Of a DNA stretch of 64,000 bases, positions 34,459 through 42,293 are shown in pieces (the stretch's first letter is position 1; every line of letters starts with the position of its first letter). Location of the stretch: NCBI GenBank assembly GCA_003389325.1, contig QQVE01000028.1:38189-102188 (forward strand), given 5' to 3'. The notes beneath the pieces were generated by a model, which saw only the letters and a program-made list of their open reading frames with translations, was not told the origin of the DNA and made no database searches. This DNA comes from Planctomycetota bacterium. Its GTDB lineage: Bacteria > Planctomycetota > Planctomycetia > Pirellulales > PALSA-1355. Both the position numbers and the translations under genes were made by a program.

Positions 34459-35853
34459 ATGGAACGAGCCATGGATCGTCTTCGCGTTGCGGGCGGAGTC
34501 CCGCTGTTGGGCTCGGTGGCGGTCAGCGGATCGAAGAACGCGGCCCTGCCGATCATGGCCGCCTCGATTCTCGCCGACGGACCCTGCACGCTTGCGGGCC
34601 TGCCCGCGGTCACCGACGTCGAAACCATGGCCCAATTGCTGGAAGCCTTGGGCCTCGATGTCCAGCAAACAGGCGGCAACACGCTCTGCATCGCCACCGT
34701 CGACCCGTGCCCCACGACGGCACCCTACGAATTGGTGCAGCGGATGCGGGCCAGCTTTTGCGTGCTGGGTCCGCTGCTGGCGCGGCGGGGCCGGGCGGTC
34801 GTGTCGCTGCCCGGCGGCTGCAACATCGGCACCCGGCCGGTCGACTTGCACCTCGAAGGCCTGGCTGCCTTGGGTGCGGTCATCCGCCTCGACCGCGGCT
34901 ACGTCGTCGCCGAAGCGCCGCGTCTGCGCGGAGCGACGATCGACCTGCGCGGGCCGATGGGCTCCACCGTCACGGGCACGGCCAACGTGATGGCCGCTGC
35001 CTGCCTGGCCGAAGGCACGACCGTCATCCGCGGTGCCGCGGCCGAGCCCGAGATCGTCGACCTGGGCCACTTCCTCATCTCCGCCGGTGCACGCATCGAC
35101 GGCCTCGGCACCGACGCGATCGAGATTCGCGGCGTCGAGAGCCTTTACGGCACGCAGCACCGCGTGATTCCCGACCGCATCGAAGCCGGCACCTTGCTCT
35201 TGGCCGCGGCCATCGCCACCGGCACGGTTAGCGTCGAGGGCGCGCGGGCCGATCATCTCACCAGCGTGCTCGAAGCCCTGGCCGAAGCCGGCGTCGACGT
35301 GGCCCGCGGCGACGACCGCATCACCGTTCATGCCAGCGACGGTCCAAAGGCGATCGACGTCATCGCCCGGCCCTATCCCGGCATCCCCACCGACTTGCAG
35401 GCCCAATTCATGGCGCTGCTGTCGCTGGCCGACGGCAGCAGCACGATCTGCGACGACGTGTTCCCCAAACGCTTTCTGCACGCCGCCGAACTGCGGCGGC
35501 TGGGAGCCCGCATCGAACAGCGCGCCGGTACCGCCCGGGTCGACGGCGTGTATCGCCTCTCTGGCGCAAAGGTCGTGGCCACGGATCTGCGCTCGGGCGC
35601 CGCATTGGTGCTGGCCGGTCTGGCGGCACGCGGCGAGACGATCGTCGGCGGCCTGGAGCACCTCGACCGCGGCTACGACGACCTGGCCGCGAAGCTGGCC
35701 GCGCTGGGAGCCAATATCCAGCGCGAGAGCCCCGCACTCGACGCGGCCTCGGCGCTGGACAGCACGACCGGCATCATCCCCTTACGAGCCCGAAGCGCGA
35801 GCGAGGGTCTTGGTGTGACGACGCCAAAAACCCTAGCTCGCGCTTCGGGCTAG
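34459..35853 (+). CDS. murA: UDP-N-acetylglucosamine 1-carboxyvinyltransferase, with repeat-encoded C-terminal tail
   Basis: First committed step of peptidoglycan synthesis: transfer of enolpyruvate to UDP-GlcNAc. The protein has the expected inside-out barrel repeats; N-terminus GSVAVSGSKNAALPIMAAS; active-site Cys in PGGCNIGTRPVDLHLEG; and GRIE-type RIEAGT with FPKRFLHAAELRRLGA. The C-terminal ~20 residues (after IIPLRA) are encoded by a palindromic genomic repeat at 35787-35851, not by family sequence. Two near ATGs (34459, 34471) are possible. Presence fits the now accepted peptidoglycan wall of planctomycetes. Confidence 0.95.
   Translation: MERAMDRLRVAGGVPLLGSVAVSGSKNAALPIMAASILADGPCTLAGLPAVTDVETMAQLLEALGLDVQQTGGNTLCIATVDPCPTTAPYELVQRMRASFCVLGPLLARRGRAVVSLPGGCNIGTRPVDLHLEGLAALGAVIRLDRGYVVAEAPRLRGATIDLRGPMGSTVTGTANVMAAACLAEGTTVIRGAAAEPEIVDLGHFLISAGARIDGLGTDAIEIRGVESLYGTQHRVIPDRIEAGTLLLAAAIATGTVSVEGARADHLTSVLEALAEAGVDVARGDDRITVHASDGPKAIDVIARPYPGIPTDLQAQFMALLSLADGSSTICDDVFPKRFLHAAELRRLGARIEQRAGTARVDGVYRLSGAKVVATDLRSGAALVLAGLAARGETIVGGLEHLDRGYDDLAAKLAALGANIQRESPALDAASALDSTTGIIPLRARSASEGLGVTTPKTLARASG
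35787..35851. repeat. Palindromic genomic repeat, copy A (overlaps murA 3' end)
   Basis: Two 21-base arms (35787-35807 and 35831-35851) are complementary except at one base, with a 23-base spacer. The arm AGCCCGAAGCGCGAGCGAGG is the same as in copy B at 51336-51416. The murA stop codon falls within the right arm. Confidence 0.8.
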
Positions 35854-35879
35854 TGTCACGAGAAGACGTCCGGTGGGCG

Positions 35880-36875
35880 TTATGCTTCGGGTGTGCCGCG
35901 ATAGAGCTTCTGGCCTAAGACGTTCTTGCGCGAAGTGACGACGCCTTCGTTCTTGTCCTCGCGCAGAATCGTGGCCACCATCTGATACTTCGCGTCCAGA
36001 TCGTCGGCGTAATGCACGATCAGCGCCTCGGGCGTCATCGGCGGCTTGGGCGAGCCCCACTCGGGCAGCCGCTGGTGCGAAACGACAATGTGCTCCAGCC
36101 GCAACAGCGTCTCGCTGTCGACGGGAAACTCGGCGGCCGCCTCGCGCACGATGTCGCGCCCTTGCAGCACGTGGCCGATCAGGTTGCCCTCGGCCGTATA
36201 CTCGGCGCCCTGCGGCAACACTTCGATCTCGCGCAACTTGCCGATGTCGTGCAGCATCGCCCCGGCAACGACCAGGTCCTTGTTCAAGCGCGGCTGCATG
36301 TCCGGATAGTAGGCGTCGTACTTGTCGGCCAGGTAGACGCAGGTGCGGGTCACGCTCACCACGTGCTCGAGCCATCCGCCCACGAAGGCGTGATGGTTGT
36401 GCGTCGCGGCCGGCAGCGCCAAGAGCGCCTCGCGATGCTGCTCCAAGATGCCCACGACCAGCCGCCGTAGCTCGGCAGCCTCGATCCGCTCGCCGGCCGT
36501 GGCGATCAACTCGGCAAACATCACCTCGGGGTCGAAGCGCGTCCGCGGCAGGCACAACTCCGGCGAGAACCCATCGGCGTGATCGTCCTGGCTTACCTCG
36601 CGGATCTTGCGCAGGTCGAGTTGCGGGCCGTAGTTCGTCTCTCGGTAAACGGCCCGCAGCTTGTAGAACGCACCGGGCTGCCAGGCATCGCGGCAGTCGG
36701 CCCCCCAGGGGGAATCCTGCCAGATCGGAAAGGATACCTCGCGGGCATGATCGCGGAAGCCGACGCGGAAATACGGCTTGCCGTCGCGGGTGGTTAGCTC
36801 CTCCTTGGCCGTCATCAGCACGAAGATGTCCGCTTCCTGACCGTGCACCAGCTCAGAAAGCGTCGCGATCGCCAT
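35880..36875 (-). CDS. YhaM-like 3'-5' exoribonuclease (OB fold + HD domain)
   Basis: A 331-residue protein with the YhaM architecture. N-terminal OB-fold nucleic acid-binding domain (VLMTAKEELTTRDGKPYFRVGFRD), then an HD phosphohydrolase domain: HNHHAFVGGWLEHVVSVT, MLHDIGKLREIEV as the HD motif, EHIVVSHQ, and HYADDLDAKY. Predicted metal-dependent RNase or nucleotidase. The frame extends upstream to 37010 but only through a repeat region, so I start at 36875 (MAIATLSELV). Convergent with murA across the repeat. Confidence 0.85.
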   Translation of the reverse strand: MAIATLSELVHGQEADIFVLMTAKEELTTRDGKPYFRVGFRDHAREVSFPIWQDSPWGADCRDAWQPGAFYKLRAVYRETNYGPQLDLRKIREVSQDDHADGFSPELCLPRTRFDPEVMFAELIATAGERIEAAELRRLVVGILEQHREALLALPAATHNHHAFVGGWLEHVVSVTRTCVYLADKYDAYYPDMQPRLNKDLVVAGAMLHDIGKLREIEVLPQGAEYTAEGNLIGHVLQGRDIVREAAAEFPVDSETLLRLEHIVVSHQRLPEWGSPKPPMTPEALIVHYADDLDAKYQMVATILREDKNEGVVTSRKNVLGQKLYRGTPEA

Positions 36876-36897
36876 CGGTGCGTCTCGAGAAGCAAGC

Positions 36898-37006
36898 CTC
36901 TCTCCTGGCCGAGAGAGGGCCGGAGCAAGGTGGTTTTCACCGGCGAGCGCCGATTGCCCCTTCGGCACGCGCTTCCTCGCTCCGAGCCCTCGCTCGGCCA
37001 GGAGAG
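36898..37006. repeat. Inverted repeat flanking an ~80-base core
   Basis: CTCTCCTGGCCGAG at 36898-36911 and its exact complement at 36993-37006. The core is not coding. A dispersed palindrome distinct from the murA/ruvC type. Confidence 0.6.
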
Positions 37007-37108
37007 ACAAACCATTCGCTTAGCGCCCCGCGAAGCCCTTCGCGGCGAGCCCCCGAATCCAACCACCCATCTTAGCGGAGTCGGCTTACCAAGACAAAAA
37101 CTATTCGC

Positions 37109-38092
37109 TCACCCGCCGTACCCCTTGGGATGCCCCTGGTGCCATTTCCAGGCGGTGGCAACGATCGCATCGAGCTCCGTGAACTCGGGCTCCCAGCCGA
37201 GCAGCTCGCGGGCTTTGCGGGCATCGGCCACGAGCTCGGGCGGGTCGCCGGGACGCCGATCGCCGATCTGGCTGGGAATCGCGTGGCCGGTCGCGCGGCG
37301 GCAGGCCTCGATCACCTCCTGCACGCTGTAGCCCCGCCCGGTGCCGAGGTTGAGCTGCAGCGTCACCCCAGGGGAGAGCTTTTCCAATGCCAGCACGTGG
37401 GCCCGGCCCAGGTCGTCGACGTGGATGTAGTCGCGGATGCAGGTGCCGTCGGGCGTGGGATAGTCGTCGCCAAAGATCGTGATCCCGTCGCGTTGCCCAA
37501 GCGCCACCGAGAGCACCAGCGGAATCAAGTGCGTCTCGGGGTCGTGGTCTTCGCCCAGGTCGCCCTCGGGGCTCGCGCCCGCGGCGTTGAAATAGCGTAG
37601 CGCCGCGGTGCCGAAGCCATACGCCCGGGCGTAGTCGGACAAGGCATGCTCGACCACCAGCTTGCTGAAGCCGTAGGGATTGATCGGCTGCTGCGGCGTT
37701 TCCTCGGCGATCGGCAGCCGCTCGGGCACGCCGTAGGTGGCCGTGGTGCTCGAGAAGACGATTCGCGTGACGCCGGCCTCGCGCATGGCCTCGAGCAGGT
37801 TCAGGCTGCCGACGATGTTGTTCTGGTAGTACTTGGCCGGCTCAACGACCGACTCGCCCACGAAGGCAAACGCCGCGAAGTGCATCACGGCCTCGATGGT
37901 GTGATCGTTCATTGCACCGACCAGCCCGGCACGGTCGCCCAGCGTGCCCTCGATCAGCCGCCCCGCGGGCACGGCCTGGCGATGGCCGAACGACAGGTCG
38001 TCGTACACCCAGGGCTCGTGCCCGGCACGCTCGAGCAATCGCACGGCATGGCTGCCGATGTACCCGGCTCCGCCGGTGACGAGCACCTTCAA
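37109..38092 (-). CDS. galE: UDP-glucose 4-epimerase
   Basis: Interconverts UDP-glucose and UDP-galactose with bound NAD, supplying galactose units for surface glycans. The 327-residue short-chain dehydrogenase fold shows GGAGYIGSH for NAD, the SSTTATYG segment, and the catalytic Tyr-x3-Lys in NPYGFSKLV. Start is a TTG at 38092 with GAGGAG seven bases before; the frame is open further upstream but overlaps the xerD control region. Divergent from xerD. All family features intact. Confidence 0.93.
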   Translation of the reverse strand: MKVLVTGGAGYIGSHAVRLLERAGHEPWVYDDLSFGHRQAVPAGRLIEGTLGDRAGLVGAMNDHTIEAVMHFAAFAFVGESVVEPAKYYQNNIVGSLNLLEAMREAGVTRIVFSSTTATYGVPERLPIAEETPQQPINPYGFSKLVVEHALSDYARAYGFGTAALRYFNAAGASPEGDLGEDHDPETHLIPLVLSVALGQRDGITIFGDDYPTPDGTCIRDYIHVDDLGRAHVLALEKLSPGVTLQLNLGTGRGYSVQEVIEACRRATGHAIPSQIGDRRPGDPPELVADARKARELLGWEPEFTELDAIVATAWKWHQGHPKGYGG

Positions 38093-38317
38093 GGTTGTCT
38101 CCTCAGGAAAACGCGAAACTTTACCGGCCGCGACGCTTGTGCCGGATCGGCGACCGTTGCCGGCGCTCGTGCTGGCCGTCAATGCCCTTCGGCGCCCCGG
38201 CCGCGTGTGGCGCGAGCAAATGCGTGAAGTCTCGCGCGAGCTGCCGACGAACCAAGGATATACCGCATCGCCGCCGCCCGATAGAGTCGGGCTCTGTTTG
38301 CCCTTCAGGAACCGCCG

Positions 38318-39259
38318 ATGGGTGCTCCCCGCCGCAAGCTGCTCAAACCGTCGGCCGTCGCCGCCAAGGCCGTCACTGGCCGCTGGCTCGAGTCGTTCGT
38401 CGACTACCTGCGCTCCGAGTGCCACCTGGCCGAGAACACCGTGGCGGCCTACCAGCGCGACCTGCGGCGGTTCACGTCCTGGTTGGGCGGCCGCGGCGTG
38501 GCCCGGCTCACCATTCAGGAACTGGCCGACTACGCCAGTTGGCTGCACCAGCGCGATCTGGCCCCGGCCAGCATCGCCCGGCACCTGGCTTCGCTGCGGG
38601 TGTTCTTTCGCTACCTGCAACTCGAGGGCCTGCTGCGCGACAACCTGGCCGAACTCTTAGGCAGCCAGAAGCTGTGGCAGCGCGTACCGCAGGTGCTCAC
38701 TTCCGGCATGGTCGAGAAGCTGCTCGAAAGCCCCAAGCCGGGCGAGCCCCAGTGGCGCCGCGATCGGGCGTTGCTGGAGTTGCTCTACGCCACCGGGTGC
38801 CGCGCCTCGGAGATCGCCCATCTCAAGCTACAGGACGTGCACTTGGACGACGGCTACTGCCTGTGCAAGGGCAAGGGAAACAAGGAGCGTCTCGTGCCGC
38901 TGGGACGCCGGGCCGTCGAAGCCGTGCGGGCGTATCTCGCCACCGAGCGGCCCAAGCTCGTGGCCAATCGCTCGCCGGCGCCGCCGTGGTTGCTTGTTTC
39001 GAAGCGCGGTCTACGATTGCGCAGGGAGCGAATCTGGGAGTTGTTCAAACGCTACGCGGCCGTCGCGGGGATCGCCGCCGACACGAGTCCTCACACGCTG
39101 CGGCACAGCTTCGCCACGCACATGCTGGCCGGCGGAGCCGACCTGCGCCAAGTTCAGGAGATGCTCGGCCATGCCAGTATCGCGACCACGCAGATCTACA
39201 CGCACGTCGACCCCACGCGGCTCAAGAAAGTCCACAAGCAGTTCCACCCGCGCGGTTAG
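38318..39259 (+). CDS. xerD: Tyrosine recombinase XerC/XerD
   Basis: Chromosome-dimer resolution recombinase acting at dif. The 313-residue protein has the SAM-like N-terminal domain (FVDYLRSECHLAENTVAAYQRDL) and catalytic residues Arg in GCRASEIAHL, Lys in KGKGNKERLVP, His/Arg in HTLRHSFATH, His in MLGHASIATTQ and Tyr in IYTH. Length and sequence fit Xer rather than phage integrase. Single gene in the window, so XerC versus XerD cannot be settled; the sequence leans to XerD. Confidence 0.88.
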   Translation: MGAPRRKLLKPSAVAAKAVTGRWLESFVDYLRSECHLAENTVAAYQRDLRRFTSWLGGRGVARLTIQELADYASWLHQRDLAPASIARHLASLRVFFRYLQLEGLLRDNLAELLGSQKLWQRVPQVLTSGMVEKLLESPKPGEPQWRRDRALLELLYATGCRASEIAHLKLQDVHLDDGYCLCKGKGNKERLVPLGRRAVEAVRAYLATERPKLVANRSPAPPWLLVSKRGLRLRRERIWELFKRYAAVAGIAADTSPHTLRHSFATHMLAGGADLRQVQEMLGHASIATTQIYTHVDPTRLKKVHKQFHPRG

Positions 39260-39313
39260 AGCTTGCCGGAAGCGGGGTCGCCGCCAGCGCAGATCTCGCG
39301 TCGGAAGGGCCGA

Positions 39314-39796
39314 CTACGAGGGCTTCTTGGGGGGCGACAACTTGATCTTCTGGATCAGCTTGACGATGTGACCGTCGGCGGTGACATAGCCCGAGATGGC
39401 CGTCACGGCCGAGATCACGTAGCGATACTTGAGCCCGTAGTCGCAGTCGAGCTCGACTTCCATGTTGTCGGCGCCGTCGGGGCCCGCGTCGTTGCCGACC
39501 TGGGCCAGAATGAACTGGTGCAGATCGCTGAAGTTATCCAGCTTGCGATCGCCCGCGACGATGCCGGTGAGGTTGCCTTCGTCATCGGAGGTGAGCCGCA
39601 CCCGGATCGGCAATTGCGTGTCGATCGAAGCGGCCGAGGGGCCCGCCACGGGCATGCGGATATTGAAGTCGCCTTCCTGCACGACGATCCGGAAGTTGAA
39701 GATGAAGAAGATCAACAGCAGAAACACGATGTCGATCATCGGCGTCATCTGAATGTCGACCTTGTCCGACAGCTCGCCGGTATTGCGCAGCTTCAT
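39314..39796 (-). CDS. ExbD/TolR-type proton channel component (1)
   Basis: A 160-residue inner-membrane protein with one N-terminal helix (MTPMIDIVFLLLIFFIFNF) holding the proton-carrying Asp, then a periplasmic domain. Works with the ExbB/TolQ protein at 40304 to couple the proton gradient to envelope work. Its start overlaps the stop of the second ExbD gene by four bases. Two ExbD genes side by side are common in planctomycetes and suggest a heteromeric stator. Confidence 0.88.
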   Translation of the reverse strand: MKLRNTGELSDKVDIQMTPMIDIVFLLLIFFIFNFRIVVQEGDFNIRMPVAGPSAASIDTQLPIRVRLTSDDEGNLTGIVAGDRKLDNFSDLHQFILAQVGNDAGPDGADNMEVELDCDYGLKYRYVISAVTAISGYVTADGHIVKLIQKIKLSPPKKPS

Positions 39797-40269
39797 GGCT
39801 CCTCCTCGGCCAGCTCTTGCTTGGCGCGGAGGGCGAAGATCTCAAAGTCGTTTTCCTGGCAAAGCTGCATCACTTCCTGCACGACGCCGGTCTTGGCGTC
39901 GCCGTCGGCCCGGATCACGATTGTGGCCTCCTTGGGATCGACGCCGTTGAGCTCGAGAAACCGCTTCTCGCGCGACAGCGGCTGCCCCAGCCCCGAAATC
40001 GGCAGCAGCTCGCCGCCGAAGATCACCTTGTCGTCCTTAGTCAATTGCAGCACCAACGGCGACTCGAGCGCCACTTCGGGCGGTTTGGCCAGCTCGCTGC
40101 TGGGCAGCTTGATCCGCGCGTCCTGTTCAGTCTCGGCGAAGTTGAGCAGCACCATGAAGAACGCGATGAGCTGAAACGTCATGTCGATCATCGGCGTCAT
40201 GTCCATCTCGGCCTTGGCCAAGGTCTGTTTGGGACTCGGCATGCGCATCGTGGGGGCCCTCTCAGCCAC
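39793..40269 (-). CDS. ExbD/TolR-type proton channel component (2)
   Basis: A 158-residue paralogue with the helix MDMTPMIDMTFQLIAFFMVLL carrying the same Asp. Periplasmic domain contains VIRADGDAKTGVVQEVMQLC, the TolR/ExbD fold end. Lies between the ExbB gene and the other ExbD, all on the minus strand. Role as above; the two copies differ in their periplasmic parts and so probably have separate positions in the complex. Confidence 0.88.
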   Translation of the reverse strand: MAERAPTMRMPSPKQTLAKAEMDMTPMIDMTFQLIAFFMVLLNFAETEQDARIKLPSSELAKPPEVALESPLVLQLTKDDKVIFGGELLPISGLGQPLSREKRFLELNGVDPKEATIVIRADGDAKTGVVQEVMQLCQENDFEIFALRAKQELAEEEP

Positions 40270-40303
40270 GCCGGCAACCGGGTCGCCTGGCGTGAGCCTT
40301 TGG

Positions 40304-41092
40304 CTACGGCATCTTCTTGGGACCGACGTTCTGGAAGCGGCTCATCAGCCGCTCGCTAAAAATGCCCACCTCGAGCACCAGCCGTTGCAGCCGGTTGCGG
40401 AAGATGCCGAACGCGGCAATCGCCGGAATCGCCAGCATCAGCCCGATCAACGTCGTGATCAACGCCATCGAGATACTGCCGGCCAGCACCGACGGCTTGG
40501 GCTGGGTGTTGGTCCGGGCAATCTGCTGAAACGCCAGCACCATACCGTTGACCGTGCCCAACAGCCCGATCATCGGGCTCACCGTACCGATCAGGGCGAT
40601 GTAGCTGAGCCGCTGCTCGAGCCGCATGTTTTCGTCCTCGCCCACCTCCTGCATCGCTTCGACCGCCTGCGGATAGCCTTCCTGCAGCTTGGCCAGCCCC
40701 GCGGCCAGCACGTGCCCCAGAAAGCTCTCGTCGTTGCGGGCCAGCTCGTAGGCGTCCTGGAACCGTTTTTCGTTGAGCATCGCCTCGAAGCTTGCCACCA
40801 GATCGGGCGGCACGACGCTCTGACGGCGGATCGCCATGATGTTCATCACGATCAACGCCACGAACACGAACGACAGCGAGAGGAACACCACCGTGTAGAC
40901 GGGCCCCAGGGCGTCGTAGTAGAAGCGCAGGGCGCTCTTTTCCGGCACCGCTTCAGCATCCGCGGCGTCGGCATCCTGGGCATAGGCCGTTTGCACCAGG
41001 ACCGTACCGGCCGGTGGACCGAAGGCCGCGCCGAACAGGATGGCGCCAATCAGCAAAGCGGCATGCCAGCGGACGCGAGCGAAGTACCGCAT
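40304..41092 (-). CDS. MotA/TolQ/ExbB-family proton channel
   Basis: A 262-residue inner-membrane protein with an N-terminal signal-like helix, a periplasmic segment rich in Ala/Asp, then helices at VYTVVFLSLSFVFVALIVM, LSYIALIGTVSPMIGLLGTV and SMALITTLIGLMLAIPAIA. The family segment GTVSPMIGLLGTVNGMV is complete. It forms the pentameric channel around which the two ExbD proteins act. It is downstream of two TPR proteins, forming one five-gene cluster. Confidence 0.9.
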   Translation of the reverse strand: MRYFARVRWHAALLIGAILFGAAFGPPAGTVLVQTAYAQDADAADAEAVPEKSALRFYYDALGPVYTVVFLSLSFVFVALIVMNIMAIRRQSVVPPDLVASFEAMLNEKRFQDAYELARNDESFLGHVLAAGLAKLQEGYPQAVEAMQEVGEDENMRLEQRLSYIALIGTVSPMIGLLGTVNGMVLAFQQIARTNTQPKPSVLAGSISMALITTLIGLMLAIPAIAAFGIFRNRLQRLVLEVGIFSERLMSRFQNVGPKKMP

Positions 41093-41237
41093 GGATTCTC
41101 CTCAAGAATGAGATGGGGTCGTGGAGGTGGTGGTGATGCGAATGTCGCAGGTTTCGTGCAATTCAAACGTCGCGCCAGGCACAGTGTAAACGTCGGTCGC
41201 CGTTTCCGCCAAGGCGAGCCCGAGCGACGCGTGTGTC

Positions 41238-42269
41238 TCACTTCGATGCCCACGAGCTGTTGGGGTATTTGTCTTTCAGCATCCGCCGTGCTTCGTCGGC
41301 TCGGCTGGCTTTGTTGTCGGCTTCGAACAGCTTGACCAGGTTCGAAAGCGCCTCGGCATGTAGTTCCGGAAATCGGGAGTACAACAAGTCGACGTGCAGG
41401 TAAGCCAGAATCGCCGGCTGCGTCTGACCCGCCGCCTGGTGGCAGCTTCCCAGCAGGTTGTAAGCGCGGGCGTGCAGCGCTTCGTCCTTGGGGTCGGCCT
41501 GGGCGATGATATCGTCGATCAGGGCGACGGCTTCCTCGCTGCGCCCGCTGCCGGCCAGGGCCGAGGCCTTGCCCAATCGGGCAGCCGCCTTATGCTCTTT
41601 GGCTTCGTCGGAGTCTTCACGCGAGCTCAACACGCTGTCGAAGCGTTCCAGGGCCGCCTCGTACTTCTTTTGTCCCACCTGCGCCCGTCCCATCAGCACA
41701 GCGGCTTTGAGCTTGTATTCGGGCCAGGGCGCGGCGGCCACCTTGCCGTAGTAGCTTTCGGCGGCCGCATAGTTCTCAAGCGCCGCCAGCAGGTCGCCCA
41801 GCACCTCGCACGCTTCAAAGTAGTGGTAGCTGTTGGCGTTGGCCCGCACGAAGTTGAACATCATCTTGCCGGCGTTGGCGATCGAGCTGCCCCCGGCCAG
41901 CGAATGCCGTGCGGCGGCCAGCGAACGGTAGAATTCGACGTCGCGGGCGATCTCCATCCGCCGCATCTCGGTCGGCGTCACCTTGGCCAGCATCCTGCCG
42001 GCATCCACGTAGCGACCGGATCGTACGAAAGCCCGGGCCTGCGTCAACTCGGTGGGCTCAGCGTCGAACTGCACGGTTTCGATCGCATTGACGTCGAATT
42101 CCCGCCGCGTGGCGCCGATCTCGAGCGTGACCTTCGTGGGCGACGTCTCCACGAGCTTGCCGGGATACTCGTTACCGGCCTTGAGCCGCACGCGGTCGTC
42201 GGACCAGGCCGGCGCGCAGGCGATGGCCGCGAGCAACAGCCCCAGCGAGATTTGCAGCGTTTTCTTCAT
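41238..42269 (-). CDS. Secreted TPR protein of the ExbBD cluster
   Basis: A 343-residue exported protein (signal peptide ending at CAPAWSDD) with a short beta-rich N-terminal domain (RVRLKAGNEYPGKLVETSPTKV) followed by TPR-like helical repeats from residue ~130. Likely periplasmic partner of the ExbB/ExbD motor, replacing TolA/TolB-type parts. It lies 24 bases after the larger TPR gene, so both are co-transcribed. Function inferred from cluster context. Confidence 0.72.
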   Translation of the reverse strand: MKKTLQISLGLLLAAIACAPAWSDDRVRLKAGNEYPGKLVETSPTKVTLEIGATRREFDVNAIETVQFDAEPTELTQARAFVRSGRYVDAGRMLAKVTPTEMRRMEIARDVEFYRSLAAARHSLAGGSSIANAGKMMFNFVRANANSYHYFEACEVLGDLLAALENYAAAESYYGKVAAAPWPEYKLKAAVLMGRAQVGQKKYEAALERFDSVLSSREDSDEAKEHKAAARLGKASALAGSGRSEEAVALIDDIIAQADPKDEALHARAYNLLGSCHQAAGQTQPAILAYLHVDLLYSRFPELHAEALSNLVKLFEADNKASRADEARRMLKDKYPNSSWASK

Positions 42270-42293
42270 GCCTCGTTCTCTCCGCGAGCAGGG

